This document shows positions 6,226 through 14,256 of a DNA stretch of 62,152 bases, in pieces. A program made the translations under genes and the position numbers. This DNA comes from a virus, in IMG/VR virus record IMGVR_UViG_3300035168_000171, positions 1-62,152 of that record, one strand, 5' to 3'. The stretch's first letter is position 1. Each line of letters opens with the position of its first letter. The notes below the pieces were generated by a model. The model saw only the letters and a program-made list of their open reading frames with translations. It had not been told where the DNA came from and made no database searches.

Positions 6226-6563
6226 TCCAGACCTTCCTCCCCGTCTACGCCGCCCTCCGGCTCACGGGCCCACCCAAGCCGACCGTCCTCGGCGCCTGCA
6301 TCCGGATTCTGCTCCTCGCAGTCCTCGCCCCCTTCGTCGTCCTGGGTCTCATCCTCACCCTGCTTGTCCGCCTCATTCAAGCCGAGGCCCCTGCCAGACG
6401 CCCCGAGCCGCCCCCGTTCGACTACAAGCAATGGCAGGTCCGAGCCGCTCGCGCCAAGCAAGCTCGCAACATCGACGCCGCTCGTCGGCGCCAAGCCAAC
6501 AAGCTCCGCGGATTCGCCGGCTCCGTCGCCGAACTCCGCCAAATACAAGGAGAGACAGAATGA
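6222..6563 (+). CDS. 113-residue membrane protein
   Basis: GTG start coupled to the previous stop. A long hydrophobic stretch at about residues 22-50 could be one long helix or a hairpin. It is followed by a basic, Ala/Arg-rich cytoplasmic tail of about 55 residues. A role in membrane remodelling or host takeover is possible, not shown. Confidence 0.65.
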   Translation: MIQTFLPVYAALRLTGPPKPTVLGACIRILLLAVLAPFVVLGLILTLLVRLIQAEAPARRPEPPPFDYKQWQVRAARAKQARNIDAARRRQANKLRGFAGSVAELRQIQGETE

Positions 6564-6652
6564 CCTACCTCGAAGCCTTCGCCCCCGCTTGGGTGGCAGC
6601 CCTACTCGACCTGGCGGGTCAGATTCCGCTGGACGACCGGCCCTCGTCATAG
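6560..6652 (+). CDS. 30-residue peptide
   Basis: ATGA overlap with the upstream stop. The peptide is MTYLEAFAPAWVAALLDLAG... . Its final codons include the -35 box of P3. It may be a real small protein or only a coupling remnant. Confidence 0.4.
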   Translation: MTYLEAFAPAWVAALLDLAGQIPLDDRPSS

Positions 6653-6658
6653 TACAAT
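6630..6658 (+). promoter_or_regulatory. Promoter P3, leaderless ATG
   Basis: TGGACG, 17 bp, TACAAT. The ATG at 6666 begins at +8 from the -10 box. Confidence 0.75.
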
Positions 6659-6665
6659 GTCACTC

Positions 6666-6941
6666 ATGACCGAGACTCAGACCCTCCCAGCTGCGGCATT
6701 CGTCGCCCAGTATCCGCCCAACCACTGGAACGAGAGCGAGGACTGGATGACCGAGCTCAGGGAGCAATTGCTCGATCCATTCTCAGCCGGCATCCTGACC
6801 GAACTCATCCGAGCCTTCCAAGACGGTGAGGCTCAGGTCAACCCCGTCATCGTCGACCCGCAGGGGGTCGTAGACGGCCACTCACGGACCCTCGCCCTCT
6901 GGATTGCGGGCCTCCCAATCAACTTCGAGGTCCGGCCGTGA
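6666..6941 (+). CDS. Mini ParB-N-like protein
   Basis: This 91-residue protein starts MTETQT. The segment VNPVIVDPQGVVDGHSRTLA matches the ParB N-terminal (sulfiredoxin-fold) core I-V-P-x-G-x-x-D-G-H-x-R, followed by GLPINFEV. The protein is far shorter than ParB and lacks the DNA-binding helix-turn-helix domain. Stand-alone ParB-N domains occur in phages as CTPase or nuclease-like proteins of unclear role. Confidence 0.6.
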   Translation: MTETQTLPAAAFVAQYPPNHWNESEDWMTELREQLLDPFSAGILTELIRAFQDGEAQVNPVIVDPQGVVDGHSRTLALWIAGLPINFEVRP

Positions 6942-7201
6942 GTCCGCACCAATTCGCAGTTGGCGACCCAATCCGAACCTCAGTCACCATCCGCTCCGGC
7001 CGCTATCGGGACCGTCCCGGCTTCGTCGTCACCGTCAACCACGGCGGCGGGCCCGCAGGCGCACCCGAGTACGGGGTCATCCTCGGCACCACTCGACCGC
7101 AATGGCGCCGGGAACCGGACCGCACTCACGAGGTCCTCTACGACAGCGACCAGATTGCCTGGTTCGCCCCTCACGAGCTCAACCCCCGCCCGGAGCACTG
7201 A
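6938..7201 (+). CDS. 87-residue KOW-like beta-barrel protein
   Basis: GTGA-coupled. The sequence F-A-V-G-D-P-I-R then YRDRPGFVVTVN resembles a KOW/SH3-type small barrel, followed by another strand and DQIAWFAPHEL. Its last 23 bases overlap the 3' end of the convergent TerS-like gene. Confidence 0.55.
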   Translation: MSPHQFAVGDPIRTSVTIRSGRYRDRPGFVVTVNHGGGPAGAPEYGVILGTTRPQWRREPDRTHEVLYDSDQIAWFAPHELNPRPEH

Positions 7202-7622
7202 CAGGCACCGCAATCTCCGAGGATTCCGCCTCGATTGCCAACAACTGCTGTCGCAACACCCCCGGCGCTCGTGCACGTACCTCCGCAGGCAGGTCCAACG
7301 CCTCCAACGTTGCCAACAGCACACGCGCCACCAACTCCGCTCTGCGCTCCTCAACCTTGACAACCCGCTCCTCCAGGCCCAATCTCACGGCCGTCTCAGA
7401 CGCCTTCCTCAATGCCTCCCTCTCACCCCTGTACAACCTCAACCACGGCGCCCACTCTTCAAGCAAGCTATCATCCGTCGGGGCCTCCGACACTTTCACC
7501 CCCAACCAAGCAACATGCCCCGCCCCCCTTCTCACCTCCTCAAGCAATGCCATGAACGGATTGATGCCTCTCTCCGCCCCGTACCTCCGGGCTTGTTCCT
7601 TTGCAATTTCCACGTTACTCAT
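7179..7622 (-). CDS. terS: Putative small terminase subunit
   Basis: The 147-residue protein is helical. NPFMALLEEVRRGAGHVAWL, the WAPWLRLYRGEREALRK segment and VRLGLEERVVKVEERRAELV match the pattern of actinophage TerS-like proteins, where a short helical head precedes a long coiled oligomerisation helix. It would bind pac DNA and hand it to TerL. The ATG has GGGAGG seven bases before it; a GTG three codons in lies at +8 from a TACAAT box and could be a leaderless start. It sits on the minus strand inside the early region, apart from TerL. Confidence 0.6.
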   Translation of the reverse strand: MSNVEIAKEQARRYGAERGINPFMALLEEVRRGAGHVAWLGVKVSEAPTDDSLLEEWAPWLRLYRGEREALRKASETAVRLGLEERVVKVEERRAELVARVLLATLEALDLPAEVRARAPGVLRQQLLAIEAESSEIAVPVSAPGGG

Positions 7623-7626
7623 TGTA
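7621..7626 (-). promoter_or_regulatory. -10 box for the TerS-like gene
   Basis: TACAAT on the minus strand lies seven bases before the in-frame GTG codon 4 of the TerS-like gene. No clear -35 box is present; instead the perfect palindrome at 7636-7653 lies over the -20 to -40 region, as expected for a regulated promoter. Confidence 0.45.
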
Positions 7627-7635
7627 CAACCTCCC

Positions 7636-7653
7636 TGCCACATTAATGTGGCA
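7636..7653. promoter_or_regulatory. Operator-like palindrome O1
   Basis: TGCCACATTAATGTGGCA is a perfect 18-bp palindrome just upstream of the TerS-like start. A second site at 7707-7724 shares the left half and both outer arms. Confidence 0.65.
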
Positions 7654-7706
7654 TGCGCCAAACTTACCCTCTGTACGCGAAGAGGGCTATTTCGGAATCA
7701 ATGAAA

Positions 7707-7724
7707 TGCCACATTATCCTGGCA
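7707..7724. promoter_or_regulatory. Operator-like half-diverged site O2
   Basis: TGCCACATTATCCTGGCA keeps ten left-half bases of O1 and the outer TGCCA/TGGCA arms. The two sites lie 71 bp apart, about seven helical turns, which would allow looping. Confidence 0.5.
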
Positions 7725-7752
7725 CAAATTTCGTCGCCAACTACTATACACA

Positions 7753-10107
7753 TCACGGCCAACTACTCTCTGTAGTCGCACTCATCCTCCACCCTCGATA
7801 TCCCATCACTCTTCGACCATCCACCAAATTCACTCGGACCTTCTCCATCCCTCTCTCACGCAATGCGTACGCAAGCTTCGTCGGCCCCATCGGCTTCACC
7901 TGTTCCGCACTACACCACGCCACATACACAGTGTACATCTCATCCCAAATCGCCACGTCATCTCGACCCCCGACCTCAAGTGTCTCCGACAACCACCGTC
8001 GCACCGGATCCGACCTAAGAGCGTGCTCCTCAACCTCCACATCCGACCTTGGCGGTCGTCCCAACTTCCCACTTTCCAACATCCGCGCCAACCCCTCCCA
8101 CGCCCACCAGAGGATCGCCGCGCCGGCCCCTTCCGATTCTTCCAACCACGTCTTCACACCCGGATCCCGGCCCACCCGATCCAACGGGACCTCCATTCCG
8201 AGGAACATCATCCGCTCCAAGAGGGCAGTATCCCGCGTGTCCGGGACGTGGTTGGTGTGCACCCAGAGTTTGAACTGCCCGCGATATTCGATCGACCCTT
8301 GATACAATGCCCGGGCGACGATGGTGTCGCCACCCGTCGCCGCCTTGATCACACCCTCGTCCAACCTCGTCCCGACCTTCATCTCATTCACTGTCACCAA
8401 CCGCGCACCCCGCGCCCGGTACAGCGCCTCCTGCACATTCACGCGCGAGTTTGCCACAATTGTCTCAGCCGTCCACCCCACCGCATATTCACCGAGCGCC
8501 CGGGCGAACGGCTCTGTCACCGTGCTCTTCCCAGTATTCGCGGGGCCGTGCATCGCGAGGATCGCTTTCTCACCGTCCAGGCCGGTCAGGCAGTACCCCA
8601 TCCAACGTCGCAACCATTCGCGATCCGCTTCATCCGGGATCCGCTCCTCAACTACCCGCTCCCAGACCTCATCCCGGGCCCCCCAAACGAACGGCACCCG
8701 GGTCATCTTTGTCACCAGATCGCCGGGCCGCGAAGGTCGCAATGCACCCGATCGAAGGTCCACCAGACCGCCCGGCGTGTTCAACACCATCACATCCGCG
8801 TCAAGCTCTCGGGCTTTCACAACGAAGGCGTCCCGGGCGTAGTTGAGGCAGGCGTCACGCCCCTGTACGGTGCCAAGCCGGTTCGCACGGCGGATCAGGA
8901 TTGTGTATCCGTCCGGGCCGGCATCGGCAGCCTGTCGCACAAGCTCGTGCCCCAACTCGACGATCACGCGGTGCCGAACCAATCCCTCATCTACGACCCA
9001 ACGCTGCCCGTCCCAGGCCAGCCACCCCATCCCGGCGTTCCACAACAAGCGTCCCGCCGCAAACCCTTTCAACTCGAGGGCGTTCTCATGATCCGGGCCA
9101 ATCGCTTCCGGAGGCTCACCGAGTATCGCCGGGCCGGCAGGCGGAGGTAACGGCAGAGGTACCGCCGGTCCCTGCTCTGCAACCTCAATCAGAGCATCGG
9201 CTACCCCCGGACTCTCCGCCCAAGCCGACAGCTCACTCCCGACTTCTGACGGACGGTACTTTGCCCAAGCACCGGCCACCATCGCGAGCACATCGACCTC
9301 AGACCACGGGCCCTTGTCCGGGTCCGTCCGGAGCAGCATCATCGCGTCAATCGCCGCTCGGTCCGCAACCTGCCGGGCGTACCCGCGCCGACGAAGCGAC
9401 GCCGTGAACGCGAGCAGAGCCGACCGTTGCCCGCCAGAGCCTGTCGCACCAACACGTACGACCTCCGAGGCAAGCCACTCGTCGGGCCCCGCATTGCCAT
9501 CTTCACCGGACCAATCCGCGCCATCCTCGGGGGCATTGGGATTGGCAGCGAACGCCATCGACACCAACCACGCAGGTGCGGGTCGAAGCGCCGTACCTCC
9601 CGTTATCAGGTCATACCGGCCGGCATCACTCCAACTCCCGGGCGCTGCAACCCAACCACCCTCTGCGATCACGTCCAGGCCGGCACCGTACGCCATCCTG
9701 TGCTTCCTCAACCCAGCGCACTCCGGCGTCCACTCGAAGTAGTAGTGCCAGCCACCACCGGGGGTCGTCACCATGAACGTATCCGGCGGGAGCTCGCCGT
9801 ACTCGCTGATCATCCGTGCGAGTGTGACGTCGCCGCCGTTGCGCGGATCGATGTCCAACACCCACAACCGAGATTCCGCCCCACACACGATGCCTGGCGA
9901 GTGCCCGAAGTTGATGCCCCACCACGCTCGGACATCATCTTCCGTCTTGAATGCCGCGCCGGCCTGCCACCCCCTGATCTGCGGGACCTTCCGGCCCTCC
10001 AACAGCATCCAGGGCAGCACCTGCCACCCCAACCGAACCGACGCCACGGCAGCCTGCCCGTTCCGGTTCCTTCGGTGTTCGATGTCTCCGACGCTTACCG
10101 TTGCCAT
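7753..10107 (-). CDS. Primase-polymerase / SF3 helicase
   Basis: The 784-residue replication initiator has an N-terminal Prim-Pol domain (about 20-190) with the metal-binding LDIDPRNGG motif and the GWHYYFE strand, a D5-like linker, then a superfamily 3 helicase with Walker A GPANTGKST near residue 520, Walker B-like VTVNEMK, and the sensor region WVHTNHVP. It would prime and unwind phage DNA. The C-terminal domain has a winged-helix look. AAGGAGG lies close before the ATG. It is an isolated minus-strand gene with plus-strand genes on both sides. Confidence 0.9.
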   Translation of the reverse strand: MATVSVGDIEHRRNRNGQAAVASVRLGWQVLPWMLLEGRKVPQIRGWQAGAAFKTEDDVRAWWGINFGHSPGIVCGAESRLWVLDIDPRNGGDVTLARMISEYGELPPDTFMVTTPGGGWHYYFEWTPECAGLRKHRMAYGAGLDVIAEGGWVAAPGSWSDAGRYDLITGGTALRPAPAWLVSMAFAANPNAPEDGADWSGEDGNAGPDEWLASEVVRVGATGSGGQRSALLAFTASLRRRGYARQVADRAAIDAMMLLRTDPDKGPWSEVDVLAMVAGAWAKYRPSEVGSELSAWAESPGVADALIEVAEQGPAVPLPLPPPAGPAILGEPPEAIGPDHENALELKGFAAGRLLWNAGMGWLAWDGQRWVVDEGLVRHRVIVELGHELVRQAADAGPDGYTILIRRANRLGTVQGRDACLNYARDAFVVKARELDADVMVLNTPGGLVDLRSGALRPSRPGDLVTKMTRVPFVWGARDEVWERVVEERIPDEADREWLRRWMGYCLTGLDGEKAILAMHGPANTGKSTVTEPFARALGEYAVGWTAETIVANSRVNVQEALYRARGARLVTVNEMKVGTRLDEGVIKAATGGDTIVARALYQGSIEYRGQFKLWVHTNHVPDTRDTALLERMMFLGMEVPLDRVGRDPGVKTWLEESEGAGAAILWWAWEGLARMLESGKLGRPPRSDVEVEEHALRSDPVRRWLSETLEVGGRDDVAIWDEMYTVYVAWCSAEQVKPMGPTKLAYALRERGMEKVRVNLVDGRRVMGYRGWRMSATTESSWP

Positions 10108-10137
10108 TCGCCCTCCTTATCTCATCCATCCCAGAGC

Positions 10138-10177
10138 GACCGGAGGGAGCGGATAAGGAGCGACACTCCCTCCGGTC
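10138..10177. promoter_or_regulatory. Long inverted repeat upstream of the primase gene
   Basis: Twelve perfect pairs (10138-10149 with 10166-10177) enclose a 16-base loop. It lies 31 bases before the primase ATG, in its mRNA leader. No plus-strand gene ends here, so a terminator role for plus transcripts is unlikely; a 5' leader structure or operator fits better. Confidence 0.6.
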
Positions 10178-10281
10178 CTCTGTGCCGACCTCGCCGTCGC
10201 GAGATGCCACACCGTACCACCCCGGCCGCCGGCCCGTCCAGGCCCGGCGCCAACTTCCCGCAACTAGACCACACAAATGTT

Positions 10282-10310
10282 TGGACAAGTGCCATCAAAT
10301 ATGTTACAAT
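10282..10310 (+). promoter_or_regulatory. Promoter P4, leaderless ATG
   Basis: TGGACA, 17 bp, TACAAT. The ATG at 10317 begins at +7. ACAAATGTT precedes the -35 box as in P2. Confidence 0.85.
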
Positions 10311-10316
10311 GTTCTC

Positions 10317-10484
10317 ATGACTAAGATACCGGCAACCAGCGAACAGGCACTCACCGCCCTCCGAGCAGCCGAATTCACCGAAGGTGAGATACACGAACTC
10401 ATCGGCCGCCTGTCGATCCTCGCACCTGATACACTCATCGAAGCAATTCGCCGCACCAGGACAGATCGCCCGTGGCGCCCATGA
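10317..10484 (+). CDS. 55-residue helical early protein
   Basis: The leaderless gene is first of a seven-gene string joined by ATGA or GTGA overlaps. The product (MTKIPATSEQALTALRAAEF...) looks like a small helix-turn-helix fold with a basic tail. No family recognised. Confidence 0.65.
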   Translation: MTKIPATSEQALTALRAAEFTEGEIHELIGRLSILAPDTLIEAIRRTRTDRPWRP

Positions 10485-10684
10485 CTCGCTATCGCATCCG
10501 GTTCACCTGTCACGGCAGCCCCACCGGCAAGGACATCGTCCGCGAGGACATCCTCCCGGCCGACCCCGACTCCGGCCTCTCCGCTCACATGTTCTTCCTC
10601 TCCGGCGCAGAGCCCGGCGCCGTCATCACCGTCGTCCAGGGCACGTACGTCCGGACCTGGACCCTCCTGGAGATCATGTCATGA
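10481..10684 (+). CDS. 67-residue early protein
   Basis: The ATG overlaps the upstream stop. The product has a likely beta fold (YRIRFTCHGS..., AVITVVQGTYVRTWTLLEI). Function unknown. Confidence 0.65.
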   Translation: MTRYRIRFTCHGSPTGKDIVREDILPADPDSGLSAHMFFLSGAEPGAVITVVQGTYVRTWTLLEIMS

Positions 10685-10887
10685 TCCCCTGTCGCACCTG
10701 CGGGGTCTTCAGTCCGGACTGCCAGCACCCTGAGTGCCCGGTTCGCCGAGAGCATCCGATCCCTGACTCAGCACCCGTCATCCACTTCACCCCCGAGTCC
10801 GCCGGCTTCCAACCCCAGGACGACGCGCCCCCGTCCACCATCCGTACCGTCCGCCGCGACGGCCGTTGGATCAGGCTCGAGCCGTGA
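10681..10887 (+). CDS. 68-residue zinc-knuckle protein
   Basis: ATGA-coupled. CRTCGVFSPDCQHPECPV carries four Cys in a compact pattern typical of a zinc knuckle. The C-terminal half is polar and Pro-rich. Function unknown. Confidence 0.65.
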   Translation: MIPCRTCGVFSPDCQHPECPVRREHPIPDSAPVIHFTPESAGFQPQDDAPPSTIRTVRRDGRWIRLEP

Positions 10888-11075
10888 ACGATTTCCCCGA
10901 CTTCGTCGCCCACTACGGCTTCAAGCGCATCTACAAACAGGGCAGCATCGCTGTCCGTTGCATCCCTTGCGACGCCGAGTTCCCCAGGCCCGAAGGCTCG
11001 GTCATGCGCAGTCACGCCCGCAAGTGCCCGGTCGCTCCTCGTGAGTACCGCATCCCGGGGGTGTGCGACTCATGA
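10884..11075 (+). CDS. 63-residue C2HC zinc-finger protein
   Basis: GTGA-coupled. The protein carries CIPCDAEFPRPEGSVMRSH followed by four residues and Cys, a classical Cys-x2-Cys-x-His-x-Cys finger. This suggests binding to nucleic acid or a host protein. Confidence 0.65.
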   Translation: MNDFPDFVAHYGFKRIYKQGSIAVRCIPCDAEFPRPEGSVMRSHARKCPVAPREYRIPGVCDS

Positions 11076-11242
11076 TCGGTGATGGACCTTTCTACAGCCG
11101 CAACACCAGGATGTGGTGTTTCTACATCGACGGGGAACCGATGACCACGGCTGGCGAGGTGCGCTATTGGCTCACTGCTGAGGATGCTCGCGACGTCGCT
11201 GAAACTGAAATCTACGGACCGCGAAGAAAGGCGAAGCAGTGA
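11072..11242 (+). CDS. 56-residue early protein
   Basis: ATGA-coupled. The product reads MIGDGPFYSRNTRMWCFY..., with a basic C-terminus (YGPRRKAKQ). No family recognised. Confidence 0.55.
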   Translation: MIGDGPFYSRNTRMWCFYIDGEPMTTAGEVRYWLTAEDARDVAETEIYGPRRKAKQ

Positions 11243-11517
11243 TCGTCAACCGCGTCGTCCAGACCCACAAGGCAGCCCAGGCCGGCGCCCACCTCAGCGC
11301 TCGCGTCTCCCCGGACCGCGGCATCCGCGACACCCTCCGCAACCAGATCATCCGTAGCAACGACGCTGCACAGACCGTCGTCAACTCGACGCGCACAAGT
11401 CGCTTTCCAGACGTCTACTGTTGGTGCCAGCTCACTATCGTCCGCGGCACCTGGGACCGGATCGCCGCCGGCCTCACCGAGTCCTGCGGCGCCCCCGGCT
11501 GCGAGGAACCGACGTGA
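11239..11517 (+). CDS. 92-residue early protein
   Basis: GTGA-coupled. The N-terminal half is helical and basic; the C-terminal half contains CWC and a CGAPGC motif that may bind metal. Function unknown. Confidence 0.6.
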   Translation: MIVNRVVQTHKAAQAGAHLSARVSPDRGIRDTLRNQIIRSNDAAQTVVNSTRTSRFPDVYCWCQLTIVRGTWDRIAAGLTESCGAPGCEEPT

Positions 11518-11675
11518 CGTATCGTCCCGGTACACACAACGGTCCATCGCACTGCGCGCACGGCCGCACGATGGCGCAGGACAACTGCCCCGAGTGCTGG
11601 GAGTGGCGCGGCTGGAAAGATCCGAAAGATCTTCCACAAATGACTGGACAACCGCATCCGAACATGGTACAATGA
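11514..11675 (+). CDS. 53-residue Cys/His protein ending in promoter P5
   Basis: GTGA-coupled. HCAHGRTMAQDNCPEC resembles a zinc-binding site. The last codons and stop (Met-Val-Gln-stop) are formed by the extended -10 box of P5, so the coding end and the promoter share sequence. Confidence 0.6.
   Translation: MTYRPGTHNGPSHCAHGRTMAQDNCPECWEWRGWKDPKDLPQMTGQPHPNMVQ
11645..11673 (+). promoter_or_regulatory. Promoter P5, leadered
   Basis: TGGACA, 17 bp, TACAAT. No start codon occurs at +7; the next gene starts 52 bases downstream with AAAGGA before its ATG. Confidence 0.85.
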
Positions 11676-11724
11676 TCTCAGACGGTCGGATTCCCCGCCC
11701 GCACAGAGACAAAGGACAGATCAC

Positions 11725-12645
11725 ATGACACAGACCACAGAACGTCGCCGGTTCTCCGGCACACTGAACTTCCCGGAGCCGGTCAAGCGCGGCGAGACCG
11801 CACTCCGCCGGGCCGGCATCGACTGGGAGGTCACCACGACCGACCTCAGCGAACTCACCGGCAAATCCGGCGGGGAGCGCTGGCAGGCCGCAGTCCGGAC
11901 CGACACCGACACGATGATCGGGGTCAACGGCCGCCGGCACAGCCTCATCCAGAACACCGCACTCGCTGAGCTCGGCGACACCATCGTCCAGATGAACGAC
12001 GGCTTTGCCTACGCAGGCGGCGGCTCGATGTACGACGGATCGAAGACCTTCCTGGTCCTCAGCTCGGACAAGGTCCTCCACTTCGGTGACAACGACGACA
12101 CCGGCTTCCAATCCGTCCTCCTCGTCAACGACTTCGACGGCAACTGCCCGCTGCAGGCCATCGGCTTCGTCGGCCGGATGCACTGCACCAACCAGATGAA
12201 CGGCCTCCTCCGTCGCAAGACGGGACACCGGCTCGTCAGCGTCAGTCACACACAGTCGCACACCTGGAAGATCGAAGCAGCCAAGGACACCCTCCGCGCA
12301 CTCGCTCACGAGATGGATGACCTCGAGGTGGAGATCCAGCGCCTGCTCGAGTTCGAACTCAACCGGGGCGACGCCGCCCTCCTCGCCGCCGGCCCGGCAC
12401 CCAAGGCGACCGGCGACAACGAGCGGGCGATCACCGCTCACGAGAACCGGATGACGGCCTTCCTCACCGAGTACACCCGGCCGTACAACCAACACCTCGA
12501 TGGCACAGCGCTCGGCGCGGTGATGGCAGCCCAGGGCATCGACGAGCACATCAGCCGGACCGCAGACCGCGAAACGGCTCGCCTCAACCGAATCATCGGC
12601 GCCAACTTCCCGACGATGCGGCGAGTCCTCGCCGCCGTCTCATGA
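11725..12645 (+). CDS. DUF932 phage/plasmid-like protein
   Basis: The 306-residue protein matches the DUF932 (TIGR03299-type) layout: an N-terminal segment, then VNGRRHSLIQNTALAELGD, a central beta domain (KTFLVLSSDK, FQSVLLVNDFDG) and a helical C-terminus with NQMNGLLRRKTG and VSVSHTQSHTWKI. The family is common in phages and plasmids and is of unknown biochemical function, often expressed early or highly. It has its own promoter P5 with a 50-base leader, unlike the leaderless neighbours. Confidence 0.85.
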   Translation: MTQTTERRRFSGTLNFPEPVKRGETALRRAGIDWEVTTTDLSELTGKSGGERWQAAVRTDTDTMIGVNGRRHSLIQNTALAELGDTIVQMNDGFAYAGGGSMYDGSKTFLVLSSDKVLHFGDNDDTGFQSVLLVNDFDGNCPLQAIGFVGRMHCTNQMNGLLRRKTGHRLVSVSHTQSHTWKIEAAKDTLRALAHEMDDLEVEIQRLLEFELNRGDAALLAAGPAPKATGDNERAITAHENRMTAFLTEYTRPYNQHLDGTALGAVMAAQGIDEHISRTADRETARLNRIIGANFPTMRRVLAAVS

Positions 12646-12893
12646 TGCCCAGCGCGGTACCTCCTCCGGACTCCGGTCCGGGGGAGGAGATCTTCCGGCC
12701 GTACAGTGTCGGCCTCTGTTACGCCTCGGTGTGCACCAACCTCGACGACGTCACTGCAACATGGCGACTCAACCGTGATCATCCGACAGGCGTCGGCCCG
12801 TGGAAGATCGCCGATGAGCCTTTCGTCAGCGGTCATCCGAATCCGACGCCGTGCCCTACGTCGCCCGGTCGACACATCCTGTTCTCATGCTGA
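12642..12893 (+). CDS. 83-residue actinophage conserved protein
   Basis: ATGA-coupled. The layout C-x-V-C-T-N...RLNRDHPTGVGPW...PF-x-x-G-x-P-N-P-x-P-C...R-H-I-L-F-S-C is one I associate with small conserved actinophage proteins. The Cys and His residues could bind zinc. Function unknown. Confidence 0.65.
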   Translation: MMPSAVPPPDSGPGEEIFRPYSVGLCYASVCTNLDDVTATWRLNRDHPTGVGPWKIADEPFVSGHPNPTPCPTSPGRHILFSC

Positions 12894-13186
12894 CCGTCCT
12901 GAGCGACGTCAAGCCCTGGGAGGCCTTTGGCACCTCAGACACCAGCCCGATGGTGCGGGTATGTCTCAACATCCCCAGGGATTGGGAGCCTCCACCGGAC
13001 GCTGAGGTGCACCAGGGAGTCAGTCTGATCACGATCCACGTCCACGGTGACGACCCATCACTCGCCTTCATCCATGTACGGGGCCTCCGGGAGGACGCCG
13101 TCCGCACTAAGTGGTTGAACGTTCAGAAAGTCTGGAGCGACCCGAAGGTCCGCGATCTGATGTGGCACCCTCGCCCTCGTCGGTAA
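12887..13186 (+). CDS. 99-residue early protein
   Basis: The ATG lies seven bases inside the previous gene. The product has a beta-rich core (VRVCLNIP, SLITIHVHGDD, AFIHVRGL) and a basic C-terminus. It is the last gene before a strong hairpin terminator. No family recognised. Confidence 0.6.
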   Translation: MLTVLSDVKPWEAFGTSDTSPMVRVCLNIPRDWEPPPDAEVHQGVSLITIHVHGDDPSLAFIHVRGLREDAVRTKWLNVQKVWSDPKVRDLMWHPRPRR

Positions 13187-13192
13187 GGACGC

Positions 13193-13222
13193 CAGAAGAG
13201 TACCGTTCGCGGTACTCTTCTG
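13193..13222 (+). terminator. Hairpin with TTCG tetraloop
   Basis: Thirteen perfect pairs (13193-13205 with 13210-13222) are capped by a TTCG loop. There is no T-run after it. It separates the P5 unit from P6. Confidence 0.8.
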
Positions 13223-13262
13223 CCACACCTGACAGTCCCGCACAAATTTCTCGAATTTCTGC

Positions 13263-13291
13263 TGGACACCCGCACTCATTCATAGTACAAT
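13263..13291 (+). promoter_or_regulatory. Promoter P6, leaderless ATG
   Basis: TGGACA, 17 bp, TACAAT. The ATG at 13298 begins at +7. Confidence 0.85.
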
Positions 13292-13297
13292 GATCTT

Positions 13298-14089
13298 ATG
13301 ACCAACGACCAAACACCAGACCTCAACCTCATCATCAAGATCGAGAAGTTGCTCGCCCAGAGTGAGGACCCGACTTGCAGCCCGGCAGAGCGTGAGGCCT
13401 TCCAGGCCAAAGCGTTCGAACTCATCGAGCGTCACCGCATCGATCGGGCACTCATCGGCGGACACCTCGCCGCAGACGACATCATCGTCACGGACACCGT
13501 CGGCGACTTCAACGGCATCTACGGACGGGTACGCATCGAGATCGTTGACGCCGTCGCCCGTGCCTTCGACACCAAGCTCTTCTGGACCGGCTACCAGAAC
13601 ACCCGCCGCCTGAAGGCGTACGGATTCCGGTCCGATGTCGACCAGGTGATCGCCCTCTCCAATCGGCTCCTCTCCGACGCCGACCTCCGGGTCCAATTCG
13701 TTGAGCCTCCCGAATACGTCGACATGTACAACTCGTCCGGCGGCCGCTACCGCAGCCGAGTCGGTGCCGTCCAAGCAGCGACCATCCGCGAGCGTCGCGG
13801 ATTCTACTCCGGGTATGCCGATGAGATCGCACGTCGACTTCGTGCAGCGCAGCAAGCGGCCAAGACCTCCGCTACCGAAGCGGGTGTTGATGTCACCTCT
13901 GCCGCGCTCGTCCTCGTCGACCGCAAGCGCCAGGTCAACGACCAGTTCCGCTCTCAGGTCTCCACAAGGGCCGCCAACGGCATCGATGGGGGCGGCAGTG
14001 GCGGATACAGTCGCGGGCAGGATGCCGGCCGTAACGCCGACCTCTCACACAGCAACCAGGTCGGCTCCCGGAAGGCGCTTGGACGATGA
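13298..14089 (+). CDS. DUF2786 domain protein
   Basis: The N-terminal 50 residues (IIKIEKLLAQSEDPTCSPAE, then a helix ending RHRID) match DUF2786, a helical domain of phage and bacterial proteins. The middle (VRIEIVDAVARAFDTKLFW) corresponds to the alpha/beta part that usually follows. The C-terminus is Gly/Ser-rich and probably disordered. Total length is 263 residues. Function unknown. Confidence 0.8.
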   Translation: MTNDQTPDLNLIIKIEKLLAQSEDPTCSPAEREAFQAKAFELIERHRIDRALIGGHLAADDIIVTDTVGDFNGIYGRVRIEIVDAVARAFDTKLFWTGYQNTRRLKAYGFRSDVDQVIALSNRLLSDADLRVQFVEPPEYVDMYNSSGGRYRSRVGAVQAATIRERRGFYSGYADEIARRLRAAQQAAKTSATEAGVDVTSAALVLVDRKRQVNDQFRSQVSTRAANGIDGGGSGGYSRGQDAGRNADLSHSNQVGSRKALGR

Positions 14090-14256
14090 GTTGGGAGCGC
14101 ACCGAGCGCGAACTCGCCATCGACCCAGCACTCACCCCTGAGGTCAGGGTCGCCAATGCGATGCAGCCGTACTTCCACAACTTCACAGCGTCACTCATGT
14201 TCGCTGACTGGCTCGTCCTCAACTGGGACTCAGTAAAGCAGAGTGTGGAATTGTGA
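14086..14256 (+). CDS. 56-residue protein
   Basis: ATGA-coupled at the start and GTGA-coupled at the end, between the DUF2786 gene and the metallopeptidase. The sequence is helical with aromatic residues (YFHNFTASLMFADWLVLNW). No family recognised. Confidence 0.6.
   Translation: MSWERTERELAIDPALTPEVRVANAMQPYFHNFTASLMFADWLVLNWDSVKQSVEL

Noticed and set aside
8023-10320. Several plus-strand Pro/Arg-rich frames
   Set aside because: They mirror the primase-helicase coding sequence, which carries all expected motifs.
11212-12549. 445-residue minus-strand frame
   Set aside because: It is the complement of the DUF932 gene, whose family motifs and promoter are on the plus strand.
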